39,191 nucleotides of DNA, taken from Methylosinus sp. Ce-a6 (GTDB taxonomy: Bacteria; Pseudomonadota; Alphaproteobacteria; Rhizobiales; Beijerinckiaceae). This document shows, piece after piece, positions 1-8,830 of this stretch (position 1 is its first letter; every line of letters begins with the position of its first letter). Position numbers and translations under genes: made by a program. The notes under the pieces are model-generated. The model saw only the letters and a program-made list of their open reading frames with translations. It did no database searches and was not told the DNA's origin. The DNA lies in contig NZ_BGJX01000031.1 in the NCBI RefSeq assembly GCF_009811655.1, positions 1-39,191 of the forward strand, written 5' to 3'.

Positions 1-552
1 CTCGCCGGATTGACCGCCACCCAGATCGGCAAGCTCACCACCACCGCCTTCGCCAATCTCTCCACCACCCAGGTCACCGACCTCACCGCGACCCAGGTGC
101 GCGGCCTCACCGCGACGCAACTGGACGCCCTCTCGGCGGCCTATCTCGACGCCATCGACGCGGGCGATTTCTCGACGAGCCAGATCGCTGGACTGGACGC
201 GACGGCGGTCGGCAATCTGTCGACGACGCAGGTCGCGGGTCTGACCTCGGCGCAGATCGGCGCCCTCTCGGCCGCCTCGATCAATTCGCTGACGACGACG
301 GAGATAAACGATCTGACCGGCGCTCAGGTCGCAGGCCTCACCAGGACGCAGGTCGCCGCGCTCAGCACGACGAATTTCACGGCCTTGACCGCCACGACAG
401 GCATTCCGGCGCTGACGACGACCGCCATCGCCGGACTGACGACGACGGAAATATCCGCTTTGTCGACGACCCAGGGCCACGCCTTCACGACGACCCAGAT
501 TCAGGCAATGTCCGTGGATCAAGCTATCGCGCTCGTGTCTCTCATCGGCTGA
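1..552 (+). CDS. C-terminal part of an octapeptide-repeat, Thr/Ser-rich protein (5' truncated by window edge)
   Basis: The frame is open from the first base, so the true start lies upstream. The visible 183 residues are about twenty tandem octads of the form L-[ST]-x-[TA]-[QE]-[IVL]-x-x, for example LTTTEIND and LSTTQVAG. The regular leucine every eight residues and Thr/Ser caps imply a solenoid or short-helix repeat fold, but I do not recognise a named family. Threonine is the commonest residue and there is no Cys. Individual octads are only partly conserved at DNA level, so the array has diverged. The end reads SVDQAIALVSLIG with no anchor motif or membrane segment. The next gene, 85 bases on in the same direction, is a putative protein O-glycosyltransferase, which makes this hydroxyl-rich protein a plausible substrate (inference). 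It is probably secreted or surface-associated, but no signal peptide can be checked here. Confidence 0.75.
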   Translation, partial: LAGLTATQIGKLTTTAFANLSTTQVTDLTATQVRGLTATQLDALSAAYLDAIDAGDFSTSQIAGLDATAVGNLSTTQVAGLTSAQIGALSAASINSLTTTEINDLTGAQVAGLTRTQVAALSTTNFTALTATTGIPALTTTAIAGLTTTEISALSTTQGHAFTTTQIQAMSVDQAIALVSLIG

Positions 553-637
553 CGGCGGGAGGCGCGAGACGCGATGACCTCGGTCACGCGTCCGCAACGG
601 CGCTTCGGGCGGGATCGCTCGGGCGCCGCCCTCTCGA

Positions 638-2683
638 ATGGACGTCGACATGCCTATTCAGCCGAACGAATCGGAGTCCGCCCGCGCGCTGTTCAAAAAT
701 GCGATCGAAAAATCCTTCGCGCGCAAGCTGAGCATCGGCGATCTGTTTACGGTCGCCGCGCAGCTCAAAGCGGCGGGGCTCGAGCAAAGGAGCGCCGAGC
801 TCTATAAGCATTGGATCGCCTTCAATTCTGACGATCCGATCGTCTATGCGGCCTATTTCAACTATGCGACCGCGCTCGCCGAGTCGGGCGACCGCCCCGG
901 CGCGATCAATGCGCTGCGCGAGGCGATCCGCATCCAGCCGGATTTCCAGCCGCCCTACATTAATCTCGGCCGACTGCTCGAGGATTCGGGTCAGGTCGGC
1001 GCGGCCGTCACGCAATGGATGGCGCTGGTCGAGCGGACCTCGGCGATCAATGGCGAATCGGTCGCTCACAAGCTGAGCGCGTTGCAGCAGACCGGACGCG
1101 TGCTCGAGAGCCTCAACAAGGACGAGGCGGCGGAAGACGCATTGCGGCAGATTCTCGAGGTCGACCCCAAGCGGCAGGAGGTCGTCCAGCATTGGATCGC
1201 GCTGCGCCAGCGCCAATGCAAATGGCCGGTGGTCCTGCCCTCCGAGCGCGTGAGCGTCGCCGATCTCGCCAATGGAATCTCGTCGCTGTCGCTCGCCAAT
1301 CACGCCGACGATCCGATGTTCCAGCTCGCCAAGGCGCATCACTATGAGAAGCGCGCGATCGGCCGTCCCGAGCGGCGTCTGCCGCCGTCGGAGGCGAAAC
1401 GGAGGCGCTCCGGCGACAAGCTGCGCATCGGCTATGTCTCCTCCGATCTGCGCGAGCACGCAGTCGGCTTCGCCATGACGGATGTGCTGGAGACGCACGA
1501 CCGCGCGCATTTCGAAATCCACGCCTATTATTGCGGGATCGCGCGCAATGATCCGACGCGCGAGCGCATCGTCGCCGCCGTCGATCGCTGGACCGACATC
1601 AATGGAATGGACGACGAGTCGGCGGCGCGCAAAATCGCCGAGGACGAGATCGACATTCTCGTCGATCTCAACGGCTACACCAAGGATGCGCGCACCAAGG
1701 TCTTCTCGCTGCGGCCCGCGCCCGTCATCGTCAACTGGTTCGGCTTTCCCGGCGCCATGGGCAGCCCCTACCATCACTATATCATCGCCGATCCGGTGAT
1801 CATTCCGGAAGGATCGGAGATCTATTATTCCGAGAAGGTCGTGCGGCTGCCCTGCTACCAGCCCAATGACCGCAAGCGCGTCGTCGCGCCGAACCGCCCG
1901 ACGCGCGCCGAGGCGGGGCTGCCGGAAAACGCCTTCGTCTATTGCTCGCTCAACGGCATGCAGAAGCTCACCGCTCTGACCTTCGACCGCTGGGCGCGCA
2001 TATTGACGGCGGTTCCCGAAAGCGTGCTGTGGCTGCTGACCGGAACGGAACAGACCAATGCGCGGGTGCGGGAGGAGGCGAGAAAGCGCGGCGTCGCGCC
2101 GGAGCGGATCGTCTTCGCCGAGAAAATGCCCAATCCGCAGCATCTCGCGCGCTATCCGCTCGCCGATCTCTTCCTCGACAATTTCCCCTATGGCGCCCAT
2201 ACGACGGCCGCGGACTCGCTGTGGATGGGCGTGCCGATTATCACTTTTCCGGGCCGCAGCTTCGCCTCGCGCGTCTGCGCGAGCCTCGTGCGCGCCGCCG
2301 GCGTCGGCGAGCTCGCCTGCGCGTCGGCGGAGGATTATGTCGCGCTGGCCATAGAGCTCGGCAAGGACAGGCGCAAGCTCGCGGGCGTCCGCGACAAGCT
2401 CACGAGAGCGCGCGACACGTCGCTGCTCTTCGACACGCCGCGTCTCGTCGGCGCGCTCGAGGGGCTCTATCGCGGCATGTGGAGCGATTACGAAAAAGGC
2501 GAATTGCCGCGGCCGGACTTGCGCAATCTCGAGCTTTACCACCAGATCGGGCTCGAGCTCGATCTCGAGAAAATGGAGCTTCTGAGCGACGCCGACTATC
2601 ACGCGCTCTATCAGCGCAAGCTCGCGGAATGGGACGCCGCCTATCCGATCGAGCCCGACGCGCGCATGTGGCGGCCGCGCTGA
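638..2683 (+). CDS. TPR-containing O-GlcNAc transferase-like glycosyltransferase (SPINDLY / GT41 family)
   Basis: 681 residues. Residues ~1-220 are helical TPR-like repeats (e.g. YAAYFNYATALAESGDRPGA). Residues ~262-640 match the SPINDLY/GT41 catalytic region. LRIGYVSSDLREHAVG carries a His (H274) at the position of the catalytic-site His of human OGT. YCSLNGMQKLTALTF has K443 where OGT has its UDP-binding Lys, and NFPYGAHTTAADSLWMG followed by FPGRSFASRV matches the nucleotide-sugar binding loop. The family transfers a sugar, GlcNAc or fucose, to Ser/Thr; which one applies here cannot be read. The start is uncertain: ATG 638 lacks a good Shine-Dalgarno and ATG 650 is an alternative. It follows a Thr/Ser-rich repeat gene and may be co-transcribed with it. 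A perfect hairpin follows the stop. A long minus-strand frame covering it is a GC-rich shadow. Confidence 0.88.
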   Translation: MDVDMPIQPNESESARALFKNAIEKSFARKLSIGDLFTVAAQLKAAGLEQRSAELYKHWIAFNSDDPIVYAAYFNYATALAESGDRPGAINALREAIRIQPDFQPPYINLGRLLEDSGQVGAAVTQWMALVERTSAINGESVAHKLSALQQTGRVLESLNKDEAAEDALRQILEVDPKRQEVVQHWIALRQRQCKWPVVLPSERVSVADLANGISSLSLANHADDPMFQLAKAHHYEKRAIGRPERRLPPSEAKRRRSGDKLRIGYVSSDLREHAVGFAMTDVLETHDRAHFEIHAYYCGIARNDPTRERIVAAVDRWTDINGMDDESAARKIAEDEIDILVDLNGYTKDARTKVFSLRPAPVIVNWFGFPGAMGSPYHHYIIADPVIIPEGSEIYYSEKVVRLPCYQPNDRKRVVAPNRPTRAEAGLPENAFVYCSLNGMQKLTALTFDRWARILTAVPESVLWLLTGTEQTNARVREEARKRGVAPERIVFAEKMPNPQHLARYPLADLFLDNFPYGAHTTAADSLWMGVPIITFPGRSFASRVCASLVRAAGVGELACASAEDYVALAIELGKDRRKLAGVRDKLTRARDTSLLFDTPRLVGALEGLYRGMWSDYEKGELPRPDLRNLELYHQIGLELDLEKMELLSDADYHALYQRKLAEWDAAYPIEPDARMWRPR

Positions 2684-2696
2684 GCGCGCGGTCGAT

Positions 2697-2714
2697 GCGA
2701 GCCTTCAGGCTCGC
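2697..2714. terminator. Perfect hairpin between convergent genes (copy 1 of 2)
   Basis: GCGAGCCTTCAGGCTCGC folds on itself with a 7-8 bp stem. It lies between the stop of the glycosyltransferase (2683) and the stop of dnaA (2740), which converge. The identical 18-mer recurs at 20508-20525, also between convergent genes. There is no long U-tract, so it may be a bidirectional terminator or a REP-like element. Confidence 0.55.
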
Positions 2715-2739
2715 TTCTGTCCGCCAGCGGCCCGATCGA

Positions 2740-4218
2740 TCACTCGGCGAGCATTCGCTTCAAGAGCTCGATGACCTCGGACAGGCTCTTGTCCTTGGAG
2801 GCGAGCTCCTCGACCTTGCGCACGGCGTGCAGCACGGTCGTGTGATCGCGTCCGCCGAAGCGCCGGCCGATCTCGGGCAGGGAACGCAGCGTCAGCACCT
2901 TGGAGAGATACATTGCGATCTGCCGCGGGCGCACGACATTGGCGGTGCGGCGCGAGGAGAGAATATCCGCGCGCGAAATATTGTAGTGGCTGGCGACGAG
3001 CTTCTGAATGTCGTCGATCTTGACGCGCTTGGGCTCGGCGCTGCGCACGAGATCGCGAATGGCGGTCTCCGCCGTCTCGACGCAGAGGGGCGCGCCATTC
3101 AGCGTCGAATGGGCGAGCAGGCGATTGACGGCGCCTTCGAGATCGCGGCCATTGGTGACGATCGTCTTGGCGATATAGGAGACGACCGCGGGCGGCACGT
3201 GAAAGCTGGGCTGCGCCTCATGCGCGGCGGCGATGCGCGCCTCCAAAATCTTGACGCGCAGCTCCTCGTCGAGCGGGCCGATGTCGACGCAGAGCCCGCC
3301 CTTGAAGCGCGAGAGCACGCGCTCGTCGAGCGTCTCGAGATCGGAGGGCGGTCGGTCGGCGGCGACGACGACCTGCTTGCCGGCGTCGATGAGCGAGTTC
3401 AGCGTGTGGCAGAACTCCTGCTGGATCGACTTGCCTTGCAGAAATTGCACATCGTCGATGATCAGCACGTCTATGTTGCGCAGCCGTTCCTTGAAGGCGA
3501 TCGACGAATGCTGCGACAGCGCCGAGACGAAACCGCTCATGAATTTCTCGGCGGTGAGATAGAGCACGCGCCGCTTATTGTCGTTGGCCGAGCGCGCCAC
3601 CGCCTGCAGCAGATGCGTCTTGCCGAGGCCGACGGCCGCATGTGTGTAGAGCGGATTGAACAGCGGATGCTCGCCGGGGCGGGCGTCGGCGACGCGACAG
3701 GCCGCCGCATAGGCGAGCTGGTTCGAAGGACCGACGAGAAAGGTCGAAAAAGACAGACGGCGGTCGAGCGGCGAGCCGCCGAAAGACTCGCCGTCGGCGC
3801 GCGCCGGAGCGCGCAGGGGCGCCTTCACGAGCTGAGTCTCGATGCGATCGACGGCGGGCGCCGTCGGCTGCGCCTTCTCGGCGGCGGCCGTGGCGCTCTC
3901 CGCGTCGCGCGGACGCGAGCGGCGCGTCGGCGAGCGCACGTCGATGACGATATGCTCGAGCGAGGAAAATTCCGCGCAGAGGCGCGTGCGGATGCGATCC
4001 GCGTAGTGAGACTGAATCCAACTCTTCAGAAATTTCGTCGGCACCGTCAGCAGCGCGGCGCCGTCCTTCACGCTCTCGAGCTCCAAACGCGCGAACCAGG
4101 AATTATAGACAGCCTCGCCGAGCTCGGCGCGCAGACGTCCGCGCGCGCGCTCCCACCTCTGCCGATCGTCCGCCGACATTTCGCTGGAATTCGACTGGTC
4201 ATCGCTATTATCGGACAT
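2740..4218 (-). CDS. dnaA: Chromosomal replication initiator protein DnaA
   Basis: 492 residues, starting at MSDNSDDQ. DnaA is the AAA+ ATPase that binds DnaA boxes and opens oriC. Residues ~20-95 form domain I ([24 protein letters not shown]). An Arg/Ala-rich linker follows to ~160. The AAA+ core has Walker A GLGKTHLL (K200), Walker [10 protein letters not shown] (D255, D256) and the sensor segment [11 protein letters not shown]. The C-terminal DNA-binding domain carries the DnaA signature [17 protein letters not shown] (D458, H459). The start at 4218 was chosen because the upstream frame extension is low-complexity and domain I begins just after it; a weak GAAAG precedes it. dnaN and gyrB are not adjacent, as is common in alphaproteobacteria. 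The 0.9-kb gene-free region upstream separates it from rpsT, the usual alphaproteobacterial neighbour, and would hold its promoter. Confidence 0.97.
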   Translation of the reverse strand: MSDNSDDQSNSSEMSADDRQRWERARGRLRAELGEAVYNSWFARLELESVKDGAALLTVPTKFLKSWIQSHYADRIRTRLCAEFSSLEHIVIDVRSPTRRSRPRDAESATAAAEKAQPTAPAVDRIETQLVKAPLRAPARADGESFGGSPLDRRLSFSTFLVGPSNQLAYAAACRVADARPGEHPLFNPLYTHAAVGLGKTHLLQAVARSANDNKRRVLYLTAEKFMSGFVSALSQHSSIAFKERLRNIDVLIIDDVQFLQGKSIQQEFCHTLNSLIDAGKQVVVAADRPPSDLETLDERVLSRFKGGLCVDIGPLDEELRVKILEARIAAAHEAQPSFHVPPAVVSYIAKTIVTNGRDLEGAVNRLLAHSTLNGAPLCVETAETAIRDLVRSAEPKRVKIDDIQKLVASHYNISRADILSSRRTANVVRPRQIAMYLSKVLTLRSLPEIGRRFGGRDHTTVLHAVRKVEELASKDKSLSEVIELLKRMLAE

Positions 4219-4575
4219 GGTTTTCTTTCGCGCAGAAGACGAGTCGAGGCGCGCCGCCTCGGCAGCGTCGGCACAGTGAAACAGATGGGTCGGTCGTTTT
4301 CGATCGATAGCGCGATCGACGCTTCGAGGACGCTTACAGCCCGACAGGAGGCCCCACGGAACACTCACTGAGGTCGAACGGATTTCTGCCCTCCGTCCGA
4401 CTGCGACGCCGCGCGTCATAGCGCTGCGCTCGGTCGCCGCTCGTTTTCGTGTCGGCTCGCCGCCCAAAAGCCATCACATCACCCCTACAGCCGCGAAGAG
4501 CCAAAGCTCGACGCGGTCCCCAACAAACGGATCTGAAGATACGCAGACAGAAACGCACCCAGCGGAATAATCGGC

Positions 4576-4609
4576 CGATGCATTCGTGGTGTGGTCGACG
4601 CATTCGTGG
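4576..4609. repeat. Direct repeat, two copies with 20-bp period, upstream of dnaA
   Basis: CGATGCATTCGTGG (4576-4589) and CGACGCATTCGTGG (4596-4609) match at 13 of 14 positions and are spaced exactly 20 bases apart, about two helical turns. They lie ~360-390 bases upstream of the dnaA start. This spacing suits binding of a protein to one face of DNA; the protein is unknown. Confidence 0.5.
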
Positions 4610-4937
4610 AACGCGTCAGGCAGTCGCAGAGAAAGTGTCACCCGAAGGCCAACATACGCTCGCTCACCCCGTCTTAGCGACGTCGCTCCGCAACGCCACG
4701 CCACGCCATTGAACCTACACGCAGGCCTTTTCGCGCGCAACGATCGTCGAGCCGCAGAATGCGCGAAACGTCGCCGCATGCGCGCCGCAACCTCCCTCTT
4801 CGCCCGGATAAAGTCATGATTCGCCGCTCAGAAAATTCGACCGCCGCTCGAGGCGCCGCAGAGCGATCTGCGCATGGCGCCGGCGCGCGCCGCCGCAAAA
4901 CTCGATGTCAAGGGCGCCGAGCGTTGGCGGCGCGGCG

Positions 4938-5005
4938 AGCCTTTAACGCAATTAACTGAATTTAAACCATCTGCGCTGCGCACAAGAAAAACGTGTGAAA
5001 AAAAA
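4938..5005. promoter_or_regulatory. AT-rich patch with three phased TTAA motifs
   Basis: In an otherwise GC-rich region this patch has TTAA at 4943-4946, 4952-4955 and 4962-4965 (9- and 10-base steps), followed by A-rich runs near 4985-5005. CtrA sites are TTAA-N7-TTAA; the spacers here are 5 and 6, so it is not a canonical CtrA site. It could be a promoter or an easily melted element. Confidence 0.3.
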
Positions 5006-5068
5006 CCCGCACTACGCGGACTGGCGGAGTCGGCTTTTTCGCGGACCGAGGAGAGATACGCAGAACGC

Positions 5069-5094
5069 AAAAAAGCCCGGCGAAGCCGGGCTTT
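5069..5094 (-). terminator. Rho-independent terminator of rpsT
   Basis: Read on the minus strand, GCCCGGC-TTC-GCCGGGC forms a 7-bp GC stem extended by A:U pairs and ends in TTTTTT. It starts 29 bases past the rpsT stop, on the correct strand. Confidence 0.9.
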
Positions 5095-5122
5095 CGCAAC
5101 ACGCGAAATGCGCAAGGAAAGG

Positions 5123-5389
5123 TCAGGCCGACAGCGCCTTCACGCGAGCGGTCAGACGAGACACTTTTCGCGATGCGGTATTCTTATGAATGACGCCGTG
5201 CTGCGCGGCGCGCATGACGACCGGCGCGACGCTCTTGAGCACCGCGGCGGCCGTCGTGGCGTCGCCGCTCGCGATCGCCTCCTCGACCTTGCGCATCTGC
5301 GTGCGCAGCTGGCTGCGGCGCGCGCGGTTGACGGCCGTGCGCCGGGCGATCTTGCGGACGGCCTTCTTGGCCGAGCTGGTGTTGGCCAT
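5123..5389 (-). CDS. rpsT: 30S ribosomal protein S20
   Basis: 88 residues, the normal length for S20, which binds 16S rRNA in the small-subunit body and assembles early. It begins [17 protein letters not shown], the typical basic N-terminus (commonly MANxxSAKKxxR), and continues with the Lys/Arg/Ala-rich helical hairpin including [15 protein letters not shown] and ends [19 protein letters not shown] is well placed upstream of ATG 5389. It has its own strong terminator downstream and lies downstream of the enoyl-CoA hydratase terminator, so it is probably a single-gene unit. S20 beside dnaA is a conserved alphaproteobacterial arrangement. Confidence 0.97.
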   Translation of the reverse strand: MANTSSAKKAVRKIARRTAVNRARRSQLRTQMRKVEEAIASGDATTAAAVLKSVAPVVMRAAQHGVIHKNTASRKVSRLTARVKALSA

Positions 5390-5434
5390 CTTTGTTCCTT
5401 CGACGGTCGAGGCGAGTGGGCGGGGTCGCCGCCC

Positions 5435-5465
5435 AAAAAAGCAAAGCGGCCGCGAAATCGCGGCC
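5435..5465 (-). terminator. Probable rho-independent terminator of the enoyl-CoA hydratase gene
   Basis: On the minus strand GGCCGCG and CGCGGCC pair around a 4-base loop (5448-5465), then GCTTTGC leads into TTTTTT (5440-5435). It sits about 75 bases past the hydratase stop at 5540. The T-run is offset by seven bases from the stem, which makes it less ideal than the rpsT terminator. Confidence 0.65.
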
Positions 5466-5539
5466 AGTTCGCGGGCCTTATACGCGCGCCGACGCCATTT
5501 CGTCAATGCCGGGACGCCAGCGCGGCGGCGCGCTCGCCC

Positions 5540-6313
5540 TCAGCGATTCTCGAAACGCGGCGGGCGCTTCTCGATGAAGGCGGTCATGCCCTCCTTCTGA
5601 TCGTGTGTCGCGAACAGGGAATAGAACAATCTTCTCTCGAAGCGCACGCCCTCGGACAAAGGCGTCTCATAGGCGCGCTCGACGGCCTCTTTGGCCATGA
5701 GAACCGCCGGCAGGGACAGGGCCGCGATCGTCTGCGCCGTCTTCAACGCCTCCTCGAGCAGCTTGTCCGCGGGCAGGATTCGCGCGACGAGGCCGCAGCG
5801 CTCGGCCTCTTCGGCGCCCATCAGCCGTCCGGTCAGAACGAGCTCCATCGCCTTGGATTTGCCGATGGAGCGCACGAGGCGCTGCGTGCCGCCGGAGCCT
5901 GGAATGACGCCGAGTTTGATCTCGGGCTGGCCGAATTTGGCCGTGTCCGCGGCCAGGATGAAGTCGCACATCATGGCGAGCTCGCAGCCGCCGCCGAGCG
6001 CATAGCCGGCGACCGCGGCGATGATCGGCTTTCTGGCGCGCGCCACGCCGTCCCAGCGCGACAGGAAATCGTCGAGATAGGCCTCGGCGACGGTCTTGTC
6101 GCACAGCTCCTTGATGTCGGCGCCCGCGGCGAAGGCGTCCGACGAGCCGGTCAGCACCACGCAGCAGATCTCCGGGTCCGCCTCGAAACGCGTCAATGCG
6201 TCGGCGATCTCGCCGATCAGTCGGGCGTTCAGCGCATTGAGCGCGCGGGGGCGGTCGAGCCGCAGCAGCGCGACGCGTCCATGACGTTCGATTTCGATCG
6301 TCTCGTAATCCAA
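5540..6313 (-). CDS. Enoyl-CoA hydratase/isomerase family protein (crotonase)
   Basis: 257 residues, full length for a crotonase. It hydrates trans-2-enoyl-CoA to 3-hydroxyacyl-CoA. The oxyanion-hole segments AAGADIKEL and [15 protein letters not shown] are present. Both catalytic glutamates are kept: E111 in GGGCELA and E131 in [19 protein letters not shown], spaced 20 as in rat mitochondrial hydratase (E144/E164). This supports true hydratase activity over isomerase-only paralogs. The start is TTG at 6313: AGGAGG lies six bases upstream, the best ribosome site in this part of the window, and the protein begins [10 protein letters not shown] as usual. A crotonase next to rpsT and dnaA recurs in alphaproteobacteria. 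The exact acyl substrate (fatty acid, butyryl-CoA or an assimilation pathway) cannot be read. Confidence 0.93.
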   Translation of the reverse strand: MDYETIEIERHGRVALLRLDRPRALNALNARLIGEIADALTRFEADPEICCVVLTGSSDAFAAGADIKELCDKTVAEAYLDDFLSRWDGVARARKPIIAAVAGYALGGGCELAMMCDFILAADTAKFGQPEIKLGVIPGSGGTQRLVRSIGKSKAMELVLTGRLMGAEEAERCGLVARILPADKLLEEALKTAQTIAALSLPAVLMAKEAVERAYETPLSEGVRFERRLFYSLFATHDQKEGMTAFIEKRPPRFENR

Positions 6314-6437
6314 GGCCGGCCTCCTGTTTCCTCGATTCGCTCGGCGAGCGGAGCCGGCGCGGGCCAGCTTAGCCTGCGCGCGTGCAAACGAACGGCGCTT
6401 CGACCTGTAGGACCATGCAGGAGCCCCGCCACGGCCG

Positions 6438-6881
6438 TCAAATGTCGAAATCGCCTTCCGCTCCGATGTCCGCGAGACCGGCGGCGACCGCCTGCCCGTG
6501 CAGCTCGTCCAGAGTGATCGTGTCGAGCTTGGCGAGCGCCTGGCGCTCGGCGTCGGCGAAGATCGGGTCCACCGCGAGCGTCAGCAGACGCGGCCCTTGC
6601 CCGTCGAGGGCGCCCTCCTCCGCCCGAAGCGCGACGCGCACGATCTCGCCGACATTGAGGCGGCGGCGCTCGCGCGCCAGCTCATAGCCGCCCGCCGGGC
6701 CGCGCACGCTCTTCAAAATCCCCGCGCGCACCATGGCCTGAAGCATGCTCTCGAGATGGCGCGGCGGCAGGTCGTGGCGCGCCGCCAGCGCCCGCGACGA
6801 CACCGGCCGCGACCGCGAATGCAGCGCGATGTCGAGCGCCGCCAGCACGGCGAGACGCGCAGGACGCGGCAGCAGGCTCAT
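6438..6881 (-). CDS. Rrf2 family transcriptional regulator, cysteine-free
   Basis: 147 residues. The N-terminal winged helix is typical of Rrf2: ALDIALHS, then [23 protein letters not shown] and the wing [14 protein letters not shown]. Rrf2 proteins such as IscR and NsrR usually hold an Fe-S cluster through three Cys in the loop after the wing. This protein has no Cys at all, so it cannot bind a cluster that way and must sense something else or act constitutively. Its ATG overlaps the dut stop as ATGA, so it is translationally coupled as the last gene of coaBC-dut-rrf2. Its target is unknown; autoregulation of the operon is possible but not shown. Confidence 0.88.
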   Translation of the reverse strand: MSLLPRPARLAVLAALDIALHSRSRPVSSRALAARHDLPPRHLESMLQAMVRAGILKSVRGPAGGYELARERRRLNVGEIVRVALRAEEGALDGQGPRLLTLAVDPIFADAERQALAKLDTITLDELHGQAVAAGLADIGAEGDFDI

Positions 6882-7381
6882 CGTCCAGCGCCCTCTCTCG
6901 GCCCAGCGCCCTCTCCCGGCGCGCCGCCTTCGTCCGTCCCGGTCGAGCCGAAGCCGCCCGCCCCGCGCGCCGTCTGCGCGAGCGCCTCACCCGCCTCGAC
7001 GAGCTCGACGCGCTCGTAGCGCGCCACCACGAGCTGCGCGATGCGCATGCCGCGCGAAATCTCGAAAGGATGCGCGCCGAAATTGACGAGCAGAACCTTC
7101 ACCTCGCCGCGATAGTCGCAGTCGATGGTGCCGGGAGAATTGAGCACGCTCACGCCGAATTCGAGCGCGAGCCCCGAGCGCGGCCGCACTTGCGCCTCGA
7201 AGCCCGACGGCAAAGCGATGGAGAGCCCCGTCGGCACCAGATCGCGCGCGCCGGGCTCGAGCACGAGCTTCACGCCCGGCGCGAGCGCGGCGCAAAGATC
7301 GAGGCCGGCGGCGCCTTCGCTGGCGTAAGCCGGAAGAGCGAGGCCTTCGCCATGGGGAAGACGACGAATGGCGACCTTCAT
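6878..7381 (-). CDS. dut: dUTP diphosphatase (deoxyuridine 5'-triphosphate nucleotidohydrolase)
   Basis: 167 residues. Dut hydrolyses dUTP to dUMP and pyrophosphate, keeping uracil out of DNA and supplying dUMP for thymidylate synthesis. All five trimeric dUTPase motifs are present: [11 protein letters not shown] (22-31), [12 protein letters not shown] (67-76), [17 protein letters not shown] (81-94, catalytic D89), [13 protein letters not shown] (113-123) and [12 protein letters not shown] (138-148). A Gly/Glu-rich tail of about 19 residues follows motif V and is probably disordered. ATG 7381 was chosen because it overlaps the coaBC stop as ATGA and gives the usual MKVAIRRL start; an upstream extension in frame would lie within coaBC. 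Its partners for thymidylate control in this window are thyX (24151-24831) and ung (16565-17230). Confidence 0.97.
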   Translation of the reverse strand: MKVAIRRLPHGEGLALPAYASEGAAGLDLCAALAPGVKLVLEPGARDLVPTGLSIALPSGFEAQVRPRSGLALEFGVSVLNSPGTIDCDYRGEVKVLLVNFGAHPFEISRGMRIAQLVVARYERVELVEAGEALAQTARGAGGFGSTGTDEGGAPGEGAGPREGAGR

Positions 7382-8670
7382 CGCTTCGCCTCCCCGGCGG
7401 CGAATCTTTCGCAAAGGCGAGACACGAGCCGCGCCGCGACCTCGGCTTTGTCGAGCCGCGGCCAGGATTCGACGCCCTCCCGCGAGACGAGATGAACCTC
7501 GTTGCTGTCCGCGCCGAAGACGCTCCCCGCGGCGCCGACGTCATTGGCGACGATGAGATCGCAGCCTTTGCGCGCGAGCTTTTCCCGCGCATGATCGAGC
7601 ACGTCGCGCGTCTCCGCGGCGAAGCCGACGACGAGCGCCGGCCGCCCCTCGCGCCGTTGCGCGATGTGCGCGAGTATGTCCGGATTCTCGCTCAGAACGA
7701 GCGTCGGCGGCTCGCGCGAGGGGCCTTTCTTGATCTTGTCCGCGGCGGGCTCGACCCGCCAATCGGCGACGGCGGCGGCGCCGATGAAAATATCGGCCGG
7801 CAGCGCCGCCTCGACCTCGGCGAGCATTTGCCGCGCCGTCTCGACATGGCGCGCCGTGACGCCCGGCGGATCGGCGATCTCGACCGGGCCGCTCACCAGA
7901 GTGACGCGCGCGCCGGCGCGCGCCGCCGCCGCCGCGATCGCATGACCCTGCTTGCCGGACGAGCGGTTGGAGATGTAGCGCGCCGGATCGATCGGCTCGC
8001 GCGTCGGGCCCGAGGTGACGAGCACATGGCGCCCGGCGAGCTGGCGCCCGGCGAGCGGCCCCGCGGCGCCGGGAAGCGATAGGCGCGTGTCCTCGCGCAT
8101 GTCCTGGCGCAGCGCCGCCTCTATGGCGGCGACGATGTCGAGCGGCTCGGCCATGCGTCCAGGGCCATATTCGCCGCAGGCCATCTCGCCCTCCTCCGGC
8201 CCGACGAAGAGCGCGCCGTCGCCGCGCAGCGTCGCGACATTGCGCTGCGTCGCCGGATGCAGCCACATGCGCAGATTCATCGCCGGCGCGAGAAGCGTCC
8301 GCTTGTCGGTGGCGAGCAGCAGCGTCGTCGCCAGATCGTCGGCGAGCCCCTGCGCCATGCGCGCCAGAAGATGCGCCGTCGCCGGCGCGACGACGATGAG
8401 ATCGGCCTCGCGCGAGAGGCGGATATGGCCTATCTCCTGCTCGTCGGTGAGGGAGAACAAATCCTCGAAGACGCGCTCGCCGGTGAGGCTCGCGAAGGAG
8501 AGCGGCGCGACGAAACGCGCGGCCGCGGCGGTGAGCACGGCGCGCACCGAGGCCCCGCGCTCGCGCAGCCGACGAACGAGCTCCAGCGACTTGTAGGCGG
8601 CGACGCCGCCGCCGACGACGAGCAGAATGCGCCTGCCGGAAAGGCTCTGCGGATCGGATGAGGCGGCCAC
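7378..8670 (-). CDS. coaBC: Bifunctional phosphopantothenoylcysteine decarboxylase / phosphopantothenate-cysteine ligase
   Basis: 430 residues with the GTG start at 8670. It catalyses two steps of coenzyme A synthesis: ligation of cysteine to phosphopantothenate (CoaB half) and FMN-dependent decarboxylation (CoaC half). The CoaC half has [34 protein letters not shown], the PAMN motif (APAMNLRMW) and [10 protein letters not shown] with catalytic Cys C165. The CoaB half has [27 protein letters not shown] (N235, K240) and the KIKK substrate loop (~311-315). I chose GTG 8670 because GGAG is correctly spaced upstream and the family usually starts just before [10 protein letters not shown]. An ATG at 8769 would add 33 residues of atypical sequence with no ribosome site. 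First gene of the coaBC-dut-rrf2 operon, divergent from the gene at 8831. Confidence 0.95.
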   Translation of the reverse strand: MAASSDPQSLSGRRILLVVGGGVAAYKSLELVRRLRERGASVRAVLTAAAARFVAPLSFASLTGERVFEDLFSLTDEQEIGHIRLSREADLIVVAPATAHLLARMAQGLADDLATTLLLATDKRTLLAPAMNLRMWLHPATQRNVATLRGDGALFVGPEEGEMACGEYGPGRMAEPLDIVAAIEAALRQDMREDTRLSLPGAAGPLAGRQLAGRHVLVTSGPTREPIDPARYISNRSSGKQGHAIAAAAARAGARVTLVSGPVEIADPPGVTARHVETARQMLAEVEAALPADIFIGAAAVADWRVEPAADKIKKGPSREPPTLVLSENPDILAHIAQRREGRPALVVGFAAETRDVLDHAREKLARKGCDLIVANDVGAAGSVFGADSNEVHLVSREGVESWPRLDKAEVAARLVSRLCERFAAGEAKR

Positions 8671-8830
8671 GGGACGGCTCCGCTGGCGATGAGGGGGCGA
8701 CAGAATACTCTCTTTCGAGCCGGCCCGGAAAGGGAGCGCCTCGCGGCGGTCGGTTTCTGGTCCAGGCATCGAAGCCGTATCCGGTCGCGACGCCTTGGTC
8801 TATATTCGCGGGCGAGCGCGCGAGGAAAGG

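Larger units (their letters stand above)
4219..5068. other. Gene-free dnaA-rpsT intergenic region, possible origin/regulatory region
   Basis: About 850 bases with no convincing gene on either strand; the short frames here lack ribosome sites and recognisable products. It holds a 14-bp direct repeat (4576-4609) and an AT-rich patch (4938-5005). By eye I see no consensus DnaA box (TTATNCACA or its complement). The position upstream of dnaA and next to rpsT is one where alphaproteobacterial origins or dnaA promoters can lie, but the origin call is not established from sequence alone. Confidence 0.4.

Noticed and set aside
1..552. CRISPR-like or tandem DNA repeat array at the window start
   Set aside because: The 24-base periodicity is an octapeptide repeat within an open reading frame; units are diverged and there are no spacers.
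584..2602. 672-residue minus-strand frame opposite the glycosyltransferase
   Set aside because: It is a high-GC antisense shadow: Arg/Ala/Asp-rich with no family motif, while the plus strand has clear GT41 motifs over the same bases.
1942..4371. 809-residue plus-strand frame crossing the glycosyltransferase end and dnaA
   Set aside because: It runs across two real genes in other frames and has no recognisable domain; DnaA motifs on the minus strand are decisive.
4943..4965. CtrA binding site
   Set aside because: TTAA half-sites are separated by 5 and 6 bases instead of 7.
4219..5122. Consensus DnaA boxes in the dnaA-rpsT gap
   Set aside because: Best partial matches (e.g. TGTGGTCGA near 4590 and TGTGAAAAA near 4995) differ at two to three positions from TGTGGATAA; not enough to call boxes.
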